Positions 8,643-17,636 are shown, counted from the first letter of the stretch. The stretch: 64,000 bases of DNA from JACPYF01 sp947085845 (GCA_947085845.1 CAMTXO010000001.1:186001-250000); one strand, 5' to 3'. Notes: generated from the letters alone by a model not told the origin. Numbers and translations: made by a program.

Positions 8643-9654
8643 ATTTGAGAATCGTTAGTTGATAAAAAACATACCCTGAAGTGATCGTACCTAGTAGCAG
8701 TATTACTCTGGTAATTAGCACGCCTGCAATTGCTATGCCCGGAGGAACTCCTGCACTTCCCATAAAGGCAATCATCAATGCCTCGTACGCACCGGCTCCA
8801 CCAGGGGTAATAATCAAAAAGCCAGCTAGAGACGCAATACCGTAGGCAATTAAAATAACCGCTGGGTTGATAAAGTAACCCAGCGACCAAAAACCTACCA
8901 AAAACAGACCAACATCAGCCGCATTAAACACGAGTCCCCACAGGTAGGGTTTGAGCAAAAGTCTCTTGTCGGCTTTTAGTTCTAGATAATCGTCATGAAA
9001 ATCGACAAAAAACTGCTCTACCCTCTTTAGCTTCAGAACATTTTTTCTGCGCCCCAAGGTAACGCCCTTTACCAGCCTGTTTACATTTCGCGTGAGCCAA
9101 TGTGCAAAACCAGTGAGACGTGTTGAGCTGCTGATAATGTATATACCAAAAATCATCGTAAAAATAATTGCACACGCCAACACACTGCTGACTAGAATGA
9201 TAAATCTATCGACACCGTTATCGAGAGTTATTGCTACGACTGAAATGAGTAGCAGTGTAAGATATGATAAAAAACCAGCCACATATCGCACAGCTTGCGA
9301 CATAGTTGCTCTACCCGGTGACACTTTAAATTTACCAAGTCGCCACGTCATGTATGAGATGCCCGACACGCCACCGCTAGGTAAAATATGGTTAACGAAA
9401 TTGAGTTCCAACGCCATACGAGTCAAGGTGAACCGAGACACATTTTTAAGTGCTTTTTTTGCACGAAGATATTCAAACATCATCTCACCGGCAGTAAAAT
9501 AGACTATAAACTGTGCAGGAATTAACAGAGCTAATATAAACAAATCAACTTGGCTGATAAGCTGGAAAGCATGATGTATTTCTTGGCGCGCTACGAATAT
9601 TACTAGCAAAAGCAATATTAGCGTAATAATACTTATAATTCCCCGTCCTGACAT
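8614..9654 (-). CDS. LPG-synthase-like / UPF0104 integral membrane protein
   Basis: A 346-residue protein with about eight membrane helices and the UPF0104/AglD2 family pattern, including the C-terminal GGAGAYEALMIAFMGSAG segment. Relatives are the flippase part of MprF and glycolipid-processing membrane proteins, so a role in moving or modifying a lipid-linked molecule is likely but unproven. TATAAT stands 8 bases before the ATG. It heads the long minus-strand run down to base 35. Confidence 0.8.
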   Translation of the reverse strand: MSGRGIISIITLILLLLVIFVARQEIHHAFQLISQVDLFILALLIPAQFIVYFTAGEMMFEYLRAKKALKNVSRFTLTRMALELNFVNHILPSGGVSGISYMTWRLGKFKVSPGRATMSQAVRYVAGFLSYLTLLLISVVAITLDNGVDRFIILVSSVLACAIIFTMIFGIYIISSSTRLTGFAHWLTRNVNRLVKGVTLGRRKNVLKLKRVEQFFVDFHDDYLELKADKRLLLKPYLWGLVFNAADVGLFLVGFWSLGYFINPAVILIAYGIASLAGFLIITPGGAGAYEALMIAFMGSAGVPPGIAIAGVLITRVILLLGTITSGYVFYQLTILKYGKNPVKSK

Positions 9655-9676
9655 ATATATCTATTATAACTGATAT

Positions 9677-9705
9677 TTGGTAATTATAGAGATGGTATAT
9701 AGAAT
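9677..9705 (+). promoter_or_regulatory. Promoter of the TRM11-like gene
   Basis: TTGGTA (9677-9682), a 17-base spacer and TAGAAT (9700-9705) form a sigma70-type promoter. Only 7 bases separate the -10 box from the ATG at 9713, so transcription should start at or next to the start codon. It is arranged back to back with the TATAAT box of the divergent membrane gene (9663-9668). Confidence 0.65.
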
Positions 9706-9712
9706 AAGAGGG

Positions 9713-10903
9713 ATGATATATATTTTGGGACGACAACCAGCAATTGGACTTGCTGAGATTGAAAGTCTGTACGGTTCAGAAAATACACAGCCTGCTGGCT
9801 ACTTTGCTGTTGATGTTAGTAGCGAAAAAGAAATCGATTTTAACCGAATTGGCGGCGCACTGAAAGTCGCAAAAAAACTCACAACTTTGAAAACAACAGA
9901 TTGGTCTGAAATACAAAAACACCTCAAAAAAACATCTGCCGAACATGCTCGACTCTTGCCCGAAGGCAAATTAAAACTCGGTATCAGCACATATGGGCTA
10001 AAAGTAAGCCCGGCGAAAATTACTGCACTCGGTCTTGAGTTGAAAAAAAGTATTCGCGCTAGCGGACGGTCTGTTCGACTGATACCAAATACCGAAACGA
10101 GTTTGAATAGTGCTCAGGTACTTCACAATAAACTGACTGCTAAACTGGGGTGGGAGCTGCTAATAATAAAAAATGGGATGAACACAATTATTGCTCAAAC
10201 TACTGCCGTGCAAGATATCGATGCATACACCCTACGCGATAGAGGACGCCCGAAGCGTGATGCTCGTGTTGGAATGCTACCCCCGAAACTAGCGCAAGCA
10301 ATTATAAATATTGCTGCTGCAAATCAATCTATTAGTGCACATGATAGCTCTTCAGAGCCTACATCCCGTGTACTTGACCCTTTTTGCGGTACTGGTGTCG
10401 TGTTGCAAGAAGCTGCCCTGATGGGATATCAAGTATATGGAACCGATATTGACGAACGTATGATTCGCTACAGCCGCGACAATCTCAATTGGCTCACTGA
10501 AACTCATAAATTAAGGTTTGACTGGTATCTCCACGAAGGCGATGCAACAGATACAAGATGGCAACAACCTATCGATATTATTGCATGTGAGGGATATTTG
10601 GGCCGTCCGTTCACCTCTGAGCCGGATTCAGATATTTTACACAAAACAATAAATGATTGCGACACAATCCTGAGGAAGTTTTTAAAAAATATCGCAAAAC
10701 AAACAAAACCTAATGATCGTATGTGCATAGCTATCCCCGCTTGGTTCGTAGGAAATAAAATACACCACCTCAAAACCCTTGACCAGCTGGCTGATCTGGG
10801 GTACAATCGTATAAGTTTTGTTCACTCTAACAACAAAGACCTTATCTACCACCGAGATGGTCAAGTTGTTGGACGCGAACTATTAGTAATAAGCAGGAAA
10901 TAG
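9713..10903 (+). CDS. TRM11-like SAM-dependent RNA methyltransferase
   Basis: A 396-residue protein with an N-terminal THUMP-like region beginning MIYILGRQPAIGLAEIESLYG, then a methyltransferase core with motif I DPFCGTGVVLQEAALMG near residue 222 and acidic GTDIDERMI. In the TRM11/Trm14 group these enzymes methylate guanosine in tRNA. The usual (N/D)PPY catalytic motif appears here as ACEGYLG near residue 298, an oddity that may affect activity or target base. Upstream in-frame TTG and ATG codons lie within the promoter, so 9713 is the chosen start. It is followed 4 bases later by rpmA. Confidence 0.8.
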   Translation: MIYILGRQPAIGLAEIESLYGSENTQPAGYFAVDVSSEKEIDFNRIGGALKVAKKLTTLKTTDWSEIQKHLKKTSAEHARLLPEGKLKLGISTYGLKVSPAKITALGLELKKSIRASGRSVRLIPNTETSLNSAQVLHNKLTAKLGWELLIIKNGMNTIIAQTTAVQDIDAYTLRDRGRPKRDARVGMLPPKLAQAIINIAAANQSISAHDSSSEPTSRVLDPFCGTGVVLQEAALMGYQVYGTDIDERMIRYSRDNLNWLTETHKLRFDWYLHEGDATDTRWQQPIDIIACEGYLGRPFTSEPDSDILHKTINDCDTILRKFLKNIAKQTKPNDRMCIAIPAWFVGNKIHHLKTLDQLADLGYNRISFVHSNNKDLIYHRDGQVVGRELLVISRK

Positions 10904-10907
10904 CACT

Positions 10908-11180
10908 ATGTCACACGTCAAAGCAGGCGGAACTTCCAAAAATAATCGCAAATCACCCGGTCAACGACTTGGGGTGAAGCGCTTTGGTGGTCAAAAAGTA
11001 AATGCAGGCGAAGTCATCGTACGACAAGTTGGCGCAACTAAAATCGCTGGACCTGGAACTTATATTTCTAAAAACTTTACAATACACGCCAAAACAGCTG
11101 GCACCGTAGCATTCAAGTCGGTTAAAAAACGCCTATTTACAGGTAAAACTACTCGTCGTACTCAAGTAATTGTTGAATAA
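10908..11180 (+). CDS. rpmA: 50S ribosomal protein bL27
   Basis: A 90-residue bL27 with the diagnostic GQRLGVKRFGGQKVNAGEVIVRQ block. The flexible N-terminus (SHVKAGGTSKNNRKS) reaches the peptidyl-transferase centre. No Firmicute-type N-terminal cleavable extension is present. In most bacteria rpmA follows rplU; here rplU lies about 38 kb away on the other strand and rpmA follows a tRNA methyltransferase. Confidence 0.95.
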   Translation: MSHVKAGGTSKNNRKSPGQRLGVKRFGGQKVNAGEVIVRQVGATKIAGPGTYISKNFTIHAKTAGTVAFKSVKKRLFTGKTTRRTQVIVE

Positions 11181-11187
11181 ATAAAAC

Positions 11188-11249
11188 TATAAGACATTTT
11201 CGAAGACTATCCTTTCCGGATAGCGAGCGAGTCTGAGAAAAGTCTTATA
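11188..11249. terminator. Large four-part stem-loop between convergent genes
   Basis: TATAAGAC (11188-11195) pairs with GTCTTATA (11242-11249), TTTTC (11197-11201) with GAAAA (11237-11241), AGAC (11204-11207) with GTCT (11231-11234), and TATCC (11208-11212) with GGATA (11218-11222). The bases CGAGCGA (11224-11230) form a bulge. It lies between the convergent rpmA and receiver genes. On the minus strand a short T-rich stretch follows, so it can act as a bidirectional terminator. The internal loops are unusual for a simple terminator. Confidence 0.65.
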
Positions 11250-11262
11250 TTGCAATGTTAGA

Positions 11263-11682
11263 TTATTGAGCTGTTGCTGTTGGTTCAGCTGTTGGAGGAG
11301 TTTCTATACCAAGGTGGTGTTTGACACGAGCAACTACGTCACCAATAACTACTTGAGATTTCACTAGATATTCATCAGCACCGAGACTCTCGGCACGTTC
11401 TTTGTCTTTTTCTTGTGATAATGCAGTGAGCATAATAACGCGTATATTGGCAGTGTCTGGAGTATTACGCAAAATGTCGAGGACATCAAATCCACTAATT
11501 TTTGGCATCATAGCGTCTAACAAAATAAGATCTGGCTTTACTTTTACAGCACTTGAAAGCGCATCTTCGCCATTATTTACTTCGATTACCTCGAAACCTT
11601 CGAGCTCTAGACGGCCTTTGTATACAGACGCGAGATTGGTATCATCTTCTACTAACAGAATTTTTTTCTTTGGTTGTTCCAT
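11263..11682 (-). CDS. Orphan response regulator receiver protein
   Basis: A 139-residue CheY-like protein: acidic pairs EDD near residues 12-14, phospho-acceptor in LILLDAMMP near residue 56, Thr in MLTALS near 87 and Lys in YLVKSQ near 109. A short Pro/Thr/Ala-rich tail (TPPTAEPTATAQ) follows the receiver, with no output domain. No kinase is adjacent. The promoter-like TGCTACTAT ends 6 bases before the ATG. It is transcribed just downstream of ctpA. Confidence 0.88.
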   Translation of the reverse strand: MEQPKKKILLVEDDTNLASVYKGRLELEGFEVIEVNNGEDALSSAVKVKPDLILLDAMMPKISGFDVLDILRNTPDTANIRVIMLTALSQEKDKERAESLGADEYLVKSQVVIGDVVARVKHHLGIETPPTAEPTATAQ

Positions 11683-11700
11683 ACCGTTATAGTAGCATAA

Positions 11701-12864
11701 CTATTTTACGATATCCAGTGCCTTTTGCAGCTGGCTATCACTGTCTTTTGTATCATTTTTACCAGCAATAATCTTCACGTCAGGTTCAATTCCATGCTTG
11801 CCAATATTCTTACCATTCGGCGTATACCACTTGGCGATTGTTACCTTTAGTTTTGCTCCATTTTTTAGGTCAATCATGTTTTGAACAGAGCCTTTCCCAA
11901 AGCTTTTTTGTCCAACTATTGTAGCTACTTTGTGATCTTGCAGCGCACCGGCTAGAATCTCGCTCGCGCTCGCACTACCTGCGTCAACTAGTACTACCGT
12001 CTTTTTACCCTTTAACGTATTGTCGCCTGTCGCCTCGTGTGTTTGCTGTACTTTACCACCAACACGTTCAGTAACAACAACCTGGCCCTTGTTGAGCCAC
12101 AAACTGGCAATCTCTTGTGCAGAATTCAGATAACCACCTCCATTACCACGAAGATCTACTATGATTGCTTTTTTATCGGCAAATTTTTCAGCAGCTTTAC
12201 GAGTAAGACTGGCCGTATCATCGCCAAAACGTGATATACGAATGACACCAACCCCATCTTTTTCTTCGGTCTTGACGCTTGGATCTGTAATAATATCTCT
12301 TGTAATCGATACTTCAGACGGTTCTTCTCCGCGAACAATAGTTAGCTTCACAGTTGTTCCTTTTTCCCCTCTAATCTTTGAAACCGCTTTATCGATAGAC
12401 CAGTCACTGGAGTTTTCGCCATTTACACCAGCGATAATATCGTTTGGCTGCAACCCGGCCTTTTGCGCAGGGCTAGAATCTAGCGCAGAGATAATCACTA
12501 ACTTACCGTCTTTTTTACCTAGCTCTGCCCCTATGCCACTAAATGTCCCTTCGAGGTCTTCGGTAAACTCCGCAGCTTCTTTTTTATTAAAGAACACAGT
12601 ATAAGGATCACCTGCAGCTTCAACCATGCCACGACTAGCGCCCTCTATAAGCTTCTTTTCGTTCAATTCGCCATCAAAGTTTGTCTTGAGTGCTTTGTAG
12701 GTTTCCTGTAGCGGTGCTAGGCTATCATTTGATAGTAGAAAATCATTAGTTCTAGTTCCAACCACAAAACCAAACAATATAGCAACTGCAATACTCATAA
12801 ACAGAGTGAAATACGATACAGTGCGGCGTTTAGCACTGGCTTCATTGTCAGTTTTTTTGGTCAT
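11701..12864 (-). CDS. ctpA: S41 C-terminal processing peptidase
   Basis: A 387-residue S41 peptidase exported with an N-terminal anchor (residues about 18-38). A PDZ domain (SGIGAELGKKDGKLVIISALDSSPAQKAGLQ) precedes the protease core with nucleophile Ser in DAGSASASEI near 302 and general base Lys in GQKSFGKGSVQ near 326. Such enzymes trim extracytoplasmic proteins, sometimes peptidoglycan hydrolases such as the CHAP protein encoded next door. The start is the ATG with GGGGAG just before it. Confidence 0.92.
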   Translation of the reverse strand: MTKKTDNEASAKRRTVSYFTLFMSIAVAILFGFVVGTRTNDFLLSNDSLAPLQETYKALKTNFDGELNEKKLIEGASRGMVEAAGDPYTVFFNKKEAAEFTEDLEGTFSGIGAELGKKDGKLVIISALDSSPAQKAGLQPNDIIAGVNGENSSDWSIDKAVSKIRGEKGTTVKLTIVRGEEPSEVSITRDIITDPSVKTEEKDGVGVIRISRFGDDTASLTRKAAEKFADKKAIIVDLRGNGGGYLNSAQEIASLWLNKGQVVVTERVGGKVQQTHEATGDNTLKGKKTVVLVDAGSASASEILAGALQDHKVATIVGQKSFGKGSVQNMIDLKNGAKLKVTIAKWYTPNGKNIGKHGIEPDVKIIAGKNDTKDSDSQLQKALDIVK

Positions 12865-12915
12865 CAACTCCCCTACTTTTACTTGTATCTATAATACCAT
12901 GAACACGATGAGTGT

Positions 12916-14049
12916 TTAACCACCAAAGTAGATGTACGTATCAAAAGCATCTGCCGAAACAGTCATTTCGGTATACTCACCACGTACGCCCCAGTTATAC
13001 TGACTAACGCGTACTGTATTGCCGCTGACAGACTCTACCCAAGCAACATGTCCGTAATAGCCACCATTCATAACAGCAACTGAACCAACTCGTGGTGTAC
13101 TTCCGGTCGGAATACCAGCAGCTCTTGCATTGTTGTCCCATTGGTTGGCGTTGCCACGCCCACCCCAATAAGGCATATTGCCGTAGCGTTGGTGAACTTT
13201 CCATGCGGTATAGCTCACACACTCGCGATTGTACATTCCCCAAGGATCTACAACGCTGTCTTGTGGTGCACTAGCCAAATAGCCCGGATAACCACCCTTG
13301 CTAGGATCTCCAGCGGTAACTGTTCCGCCATAAGTTCGCAAACGAGAAGAGTTAGCAGCTGCTTGAGCTGCACGAAGACCGCTAATCTGACTGTTTTGTT
13401 GACCGATCAGACTTTGGAAGGCTGCTTCGTTGTTTTGAGTTTGGGCTAGCAAGTTTGCTTGCTCAGCTTGCTTCGCAGCCAGTGCTGCTTTTTGAGATTG
13501 CTGGTCATCGAGAACTTTTTTAGCATCGTCTCTTTTTTCTTCTAGTTGTGTTTTAAGTTTCTTGATCTGAGAAATTGCTGTTTCTACACGATCACGAATG
13601 CTGCTACGGTATTCTTGCTGATCAAGATAATCGCCAATATTTTTGCTACTGGCTAGCATTTCGATAGGCGAAACGGTGTTATTCACATACAAATCACCAA
13701 TTGTTTCTTCTAAAACTGCTTGGTTACGAACTATTTTGTCTTCTGTTTCTTTGATCTGAGTAACTAGTTGATCATATTTAGTTTGAGACAGGGTTATTTG
13801 CGCCTGGATAGTATTGAGCTGCGCTTGCATCTCGTTGACAGTACTTTGCAAAGTTTCAGCCTGAGCACCTAGTTTGGCTGCTTCTGACTGGTAGCCACTT
13901 ATTTGACGTTCGATTGATCGTATTTGATCATCAAACCTATCTGCATACACCGGTGTAGTTGATGAAAAGGTCATCACTACAGCAGTTGCGACAATAAGAG
14001 ATGATGTCGCAAACTTCTTTATAACCGGTGTGGTGGACCGTAGATTCAT
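12916..14049 (-). CDS. Secreted coiled-coil CHAP-domain peptidoglycan hydrolase
   Basis: A 377-residue exported protein. A signal peptide ends near PVYADRF, a long coiled coil runs from about residue 35 to 240, and a C-terminal CHAP amidase/endopeptidase domain carries catalytic Cys in NRECVSYTAW and His in YYGHVAWVES. This is the PcsB/CwlO-type layout, in which FtsEX activates the hydrolase through the coiled coil. The ftsX and ftsE genes are directly upstream. Start 14049 was chosen because GGAG lies 7 bases before that ATG. Confidence 0.88.
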   Translation of the reverse strand: MNLRSTTPVIKKFATSSLIVATAVVMTFSSTTPVYADRFDDQIRSIERQISGYQSEAAKLGAQAETLQSTVNEMQAQLNTIQAQITLSQTKYDQLVTQIKETEDKIVRNQAVLEETIGDLYVNNTVSPIEMLASSKNIGDYLDQQEYRSSIRDRVETAISQIKKLKTQLEEKRDDAKKVLDDQQSQKAALAAKQAEQANLLAQTQNNEAAFQSLIGQQNSQISGLRAAQAAANSSRLRTYGGTVTAGDPSKGGYPGYLASAPQDSVVDPWGMYNRECVSYTAWKVHQRYGNMPYWGGRGNANQWDNNARAAGIPTGSTPRVGSVAVMNGGYYGHVAWVESVSGNTVRVSQYNWGVRGEYTEMTVSADAFDTYIYFGG

Positions 14050-14113
14050 ATCTATACTCCAATCTAGCACATTTAAGCATAAGCGTCAACGCCTATGGAC
14101 CCCTATTGTACTT

Positions 14114-15115
14114 TTAGTTAATTTTCAAATGCCGACTGACTGCAAAAAACGAAGAGATAACTCCTATGAGCGCTCCGACAAAGATCAATCCAATAATGAT
14201 GAATGGTGAGGCGGTCAATACAAACTGAAAGGTATTCTCCATCGCAATACCATATGCTTGTAGTTTTGGCTGTAATGACACCAGTCCGAGTAGTCCTACT
14301 ATAAATGCCAAAATAGCTGCAAAAAAGCCGTACATTATAGACTCGACTATAAATGGCCCCTGAATAAAGCTCTTTTCGGCACCAATAAGTTTCATCATTT
14401 CAATTTCTTCTTTGCGATTGAAAATCGCCATACGAATTGTGTTGAAGATGATCAGAACTGAGATACTAATGAAAACTGCACTTGCGGCTAGTCCGGCTCT
14501 TTCTGCCACGTACACGCTACGTCCAATATTTGCGATTGATTCTTTTCTCTCGCCTGCAAATGACGGTTCGTGTGCCGGGTCTAGTGCCTCCTGAAATACC
14601 TCGTCCTTGCTAACTAACTTTTCAATTGCAGACATATCATTTAGGTCTGTTGGCGTAACTCGTAGCGTAGCTGGAAATGGACTTTTTTGCAGCTCTCCTA
14701 GTGTATCGAGCTGGGTTTGTGAAGGATCGTTTTCGTCAATGTATTTTTGCTTTGCTTGTTCTGTACTAATAAAACTGACACGATTTACTTGATCTAGGTT
14801 TTCGAGCTTTGCTGTTAGTTTATCGACTGTTTTTTTATTGACATCGTCCTTTAGATAAATAGATATATCAACCTTTTGCTTTAGCTCATCAACCGTATCG
14901 AGTAGTACTTGTCGTGCGACCAATGTCGAGAAAATAACCAAAAGTGTAATCATCATTACAGCGGTAGCAGCAATCGTCAGCCACGCATTTCGGGAAAAGT
15001 TATTTACGCCGTAACGACACATTCGAATAAATGTAATATACCGACGACGTAGTTGTTTTTTGCGTCGTAGCTCTGCGGGTGTCTTTTTTGACTTTGCAAC
15101 AGTTTTTTTGGTCAT
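14114..15115 (-). CDS. ftsX: Cell division protein FtsX
   Basis: A 333-residue permease-like protein with a basic cytoplasmic N-terminus, first membrane helix near residues 42-65, a large extracytoplasmic domain (about 66-195, ending in the FAGERKESIANIG region), and three C-terminal helices. FtsX pairs with the FtsE ATPase to transmit a signal to an extracellular hydrolase rather than transport a solute. It overlaps ftsE by 4 bases and is followed by the CHAP hydrolase gene. Confidence 0.93.
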   Translation of the reverse strand: MTKKTVAKSKKTPAELRRKKQLRRRYITFIRMCRYGVNNFSRNAWLTIAATAVMMITLLVIFSTLVARQVLLDTVDELKQKVDISIYLKDDVNKKTVDKLTAKLENLDQVNRVSFISTEQAKQKYIDENDPSQTQLDTLGELQKSPFPATLRVTPTDLNDMSAIEKLVSKDEVFQEALDPAHEPSFAGERKESIANIGRSVYVAERAGLAASAVFISISVLIIFNTIRMAIFNRKEEIEMMKLIGAEKSFIQGPFIVESIMYGFFAAILAFIVGLLGLVSLQPKLQAYGIAMENTFQFVLTASPFIIIGLIFVGALIGVISSFFAVSRHLKIN

Positions 15116-15798
15116 TGTCTGTAGCTCCCGCTGACTTGGTCGCTCGTGACTTTTCCGCCATCGATAGTAATAACTCGACGCTTCAATTTGTTTACAATTT
15201 CGGCATTATGAGTCGTCAAAAGTACTGTGGTGCCATAACGATTAATTTTCTCCAACAGTTTAATGATTTCCCAACTATGACGTGGATCAAGGTTTCCTGT
15301 TGGCTCGTCTGCAATCAAAATTTTTGGCTGGCGTACAACCGCACGGGCAATTGCCACACGTTGCTGCTCACCACCGCTAAGTTGTCGTGGAAATTGCTTT
15401 TCCTTACCTTCTAGACCAACTAGTTTGATAACTTTCGGTACAGTACTTTTTATCTCACGATTTGTCATGCCAGCAATTTCTAAGGCGAAAGCGATATTTT
15501 CAAATACAGTTCGTTGTGGCAACAATTTAAAATCCTGAAACACCACACCAATCTTGCGACGCAGTAAAGGAATTTGGTTAGGCTTTAAGCCGTCGTAGTC
15601 AATACCACCAACAACTATTTTGCCGCTAGTTGGTTTTTCTTCGCATGTGAGCAATTTCAACAGAGTAGATTTGCCAGCACCACTTGTTCCCACTAAAATA
15701 GCAAACTCCCTGGGTTCAATATGCAAAGTAACCCTATTGAGAGCTGGTTTGGTATCTTTCATACCGTAGTTTTTCGTTACTCTATCTAAAAGAATCAT
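15112..15798 (-). CDS. ftsE: Cell division ATP-binding protein FtsE
   Basis: A 228-residue ABC ATPase with Walker A GTSGAGKST near residue 37, Q-loop FQDFKLL, signature LSGGEQQR near 139 and Walker B ILIADEPTGNLD near 160. It works with FtsX at the divisome. TATAAT lies 9 bases before the ATG, with a TTGATG -35 at a 16-base spacing, so it is the first gene of an ftsE-ftsX-CHAP transcription unit with an almost absent leader. Confidence 0.95.
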   Translation of the reverse strand: MILLDRVTKNYGMKDTKPALNRVTLHIEPREFAILVGTSGAGKSTLLKLLTCEEKPTSGKIVVGGIDYDGLKPNQIPLLRRKIGVVFQDFKLLPQRTVFENIAFALEIAGMTNREIKSTVPKVIKLVGLEGKEKQFPRQLSGGEQQRVAIARAVVRQPKILIADEPTGNLDPRHSWEIIKLLEKINRYGTTVLLTTHNAEIVNKLKRRVITIDGGKVTSDQVSGSYRQ

Positions 15799-15865
15799 GT
15801 ATATACTATTATACCTGACTTATTGCACACATCAAATCGAGCTTATGTTCTAAATTTTTAATATT

Positions 15866-16471
15866 CTATAGCGTAGCAGGATCGGGTAGGGCTACGGCAC
15901 AAAAGCTAGCTCCTGTTGTAGAGTGCGTATGACTACTGGCTGGAGATGTTGTTGAAAAATTTGTCCAAGCACCACTAGCGTGCGAGAGTACACCTGATAG
16001 TTTACATGCTCCGGTACCTTTGAGATTATAGCCTATATAGTAAGGGTGCAAGGCACCATCCAGAGTAGCTACTGTGTTATAGAAAAAAGAACCTCCAACA
16101 CGAGTCCCCCACGCAGTTGTTATTATCTGTTGCGGACTAAGTGACGGTAAAGTGCTTGTATTACCCATATAGGGACGAATTGCATTGTTAAAACTTGTAC
16201 TAATTGGCCACGCCCAACAATTTGGCAAGGCAGCTTCATTCAAGCAAGCGCTCCCGGTTATCGGATAGGACCTGTTATCGGTCGCGTACTGGATAAGTGC
16301 CTTCCTGTACGCAGCAACTGCAGTCTCTGTTTGTTGGTTATTTGCTCTATCTTGTATGCCGTTATAAGCTGCAATAACTAATGAAGCGAGGATACCAATA
16401 ATTACAATTACAATCAACAGTTCTACGATAGTAAATCCTCGACTGTTAGAAAACGTGCCCACTTTTTGCAT
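15866..16471 (-). CDS. Type IV prepilin-like protein
   Basis: A 201-residue pilin with a prepilin cleavage site G/FTIVELLIVIVIIGILASLV near residue 12, conserved Glu at +5, and a hydrophobic helix followed by a globular domain with several cysteines. Prepilin peptidase would cleave before Phe. Such pilins build type IV pili or pseudopili for attachment, motility or DNA uptake. No assembly genes are in the window. The start at 16471 avoids a 190-base overlap with prfB and gives a normal short leader peptide. Confidence 0.88.
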   Translation of the reverse strand: MQKVGTFSNSRGFTIVELLIVIVIIGILASLVIAAYNGIQDRANNQQTETAVAAYRKALIQYATDNRSYPITGSACLNEAALPNCWAWPISTSFNNAIRPYMGNTSTLPSLSPQQIITTAWGTRVGGSFFYNTVATLDGALHPYYIGYNLKGTGACKLSGVLSHASGAWTNFSTTSPASSHTHSTTGASFCAVALPDPATL

Positions 16472-16478
16472 GGATTTA

Positions 16479-17558
16479 TTATACAATATTGGCTTCCAGA
16501 TATGCAGTGATGAAGCCATCGATATTACCATCAAGAACCTTTGATGCATCTGATTCTTCGTACTTTGTGCGCGTATCTTTGACGATTGTATATGGATGTA
16601 GTACATAGTTACGTATCTGTGAGCCCCAATTTGCCGACTCACCCGCTTGCAAATCTGAGATACTTTCGGCATGTTGTTCGAGACGAAGCTGGGCTAATTT
16701 AGAACGTAAAATTTTCATTGCTGTTTCACGGTTTTGTAGCTGTGAGCGTTCGTTTTGAATAGCCACAACTATATTGGTTGGGATATGGGTCACACGAACC
16801 GCACTGTCTGTTGTATTCACACTTTGACCACCATGACCACCAGCACGATAGACATCGATTTTGAGATCTTTTTCATCAATTTTTACTTCGTCTGGTGTAT
16901 CTATTTGTGGCAATATTTCAACTAGCGCAAAACTAGTTTGACGCAGATTATCACTGTTGAATGGGCTCAGACGTACTAGCCTGTGCACTCCGTTCTCGCT
17001 TCGTAATTTTCCGTAAACAAATGGACCTTCGATTTCTATAACACTTGTCTTAACTCCCGCTTCTTCACCACTGCTCCGTTCAACAACTTTAGTGGTCATT
17101 CCCGACTTCTCTGCCCAGCGCAGGTACATTCGCTCCAACATTTCTGTCCAGTCTTGCGCGTCTGTGCCGCCTACGCCTGCAGTCAATCGTAAAATAGCAT
17201 TGTGATCGTCATATTCACCGTTAAATTGTAGGTCTTTTTTCAGTTTTGAAAAGATTTCTTCTATATTTTCGATTTGTTTTTTTAAATCTTCAGCAAGGCT
17301 TTCGTCCTCTGTCTCGATAAGTTCAGATGCATCGGTTATCTGATTCTTTAGATTTTCCCAAGGATCTACCTGCTGCTTTAGTTGAGCAACTTTTTTACTC
17401 AATACTTGACCGGCGCTACTATCGTTCCAGGCATCGGGTTTGGCGAGTTCTGCTTCTGATTTTTCAAGTTCAGCTTTTTTTTCAGAAATACGAAGCTGAC
17501 CATAGGCGTCATCTATAGCTTGCTGTAGTTCGATTGCTTGTTTTTTCAGTGGTTGCAT
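16479..17558 (-). CDS. prfB: Peptide chain release factor 2
   Basis: A 359-residue RF2. The tripeptide SPF near residue 180 (RLVRLSPFNSDN) reads UGA/UAA, and GGQ (RAGGHGGQSVN near 238) catalyses hydrolysis of peptidyl-tRNA. The frame is open from the ATG without the programmed +1 frameshift site typical of many prfB genes. Its presence shows that UGA is a stop. TGTTATACT sits 7 bases before the ATG, and its upstream promoter bases are one copy of the repeat described at 17572-17594. Confidence 0.96.
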   Translation of the reverse strand: MQPLKKQAIELQQAIDDAYGQLRISEKKAELEKSEAELAKPDAWNDSSAGQVLSKKVAQLKQQVDPWENLKNQITDASELIETEDESLAEDLKKQIENIEEIFSKLKKDLQFNGEYDDHNAILRLTAGVGGTDAQDWTEMLERMYLRWAEKSGMTTKVVERSSGEEAGVKTSVIEIEGPFVYGKLRSENGVHRLVRLSPFNSDNLRQTSFALVEILPQIDTPDEVKIDEKDLKIDVYRAGGHGGQSVNTTDSAVRVTHIPTNIVVAIQNERSQLQNRETAMKILRSKLAQLRLEQHAESISDLQAGESANWGSQIRNYVLHPYTIVKDTRTKYEESDASKVLDGNIDGFITAYLEANIV

Positions 17559-17571
17559 AGGTATTAGTATA

Positions 17572-17594
17572 ACAAATAAACAGATATGAAATTC
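17572..17594 (+). repeat. 23-base repeat, copy 1
   Basis: An exact 23-base match to 18331-18353, starting ACAAATAAACAGATATGAAA. It lies next to a hairpin and the 3' side of the first Clp-N gene, and it also covers the -35 and spacer region of prfB. Confidence 0.85.
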
Positions 17595-17603
17595 ATGGAA
17601 TGT

Positions 17604-17636
17604 CCGAGGTCCGATGCACAGTGCACCGAACCTCGG
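17604..17636 (-). terminator. Stem-loop after the first Clp-N gene
   Basis: CCGAGGT (17604-17610) pairs with ACCTCGG (17630-17636), and the interior TGCAC/GTGCA can pair. It lies 8 bases beyond the stop codon of the gene ending at 17645. No strong T tract follows on the minus strand. Confidence 0.65.

Noticed and set aside
8624..8890. Minus-strand frame overlapping the UPF0104 gene
   Set aside because: Shadow of the overlapping gene, with no independent start signal or similarity.
15866..16672. Pilin open frame extended to 16672
   Set aside because: The extra 67 residues overlap prfB. The ATG at 16471 gives a normal short prepilin leader before G/FTIVELL.
16479..17558. Programmed frameshift in prfB
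   Set aside because: The reading frame is open from the ATG to the end, with no in-frame TGA near codon 25.
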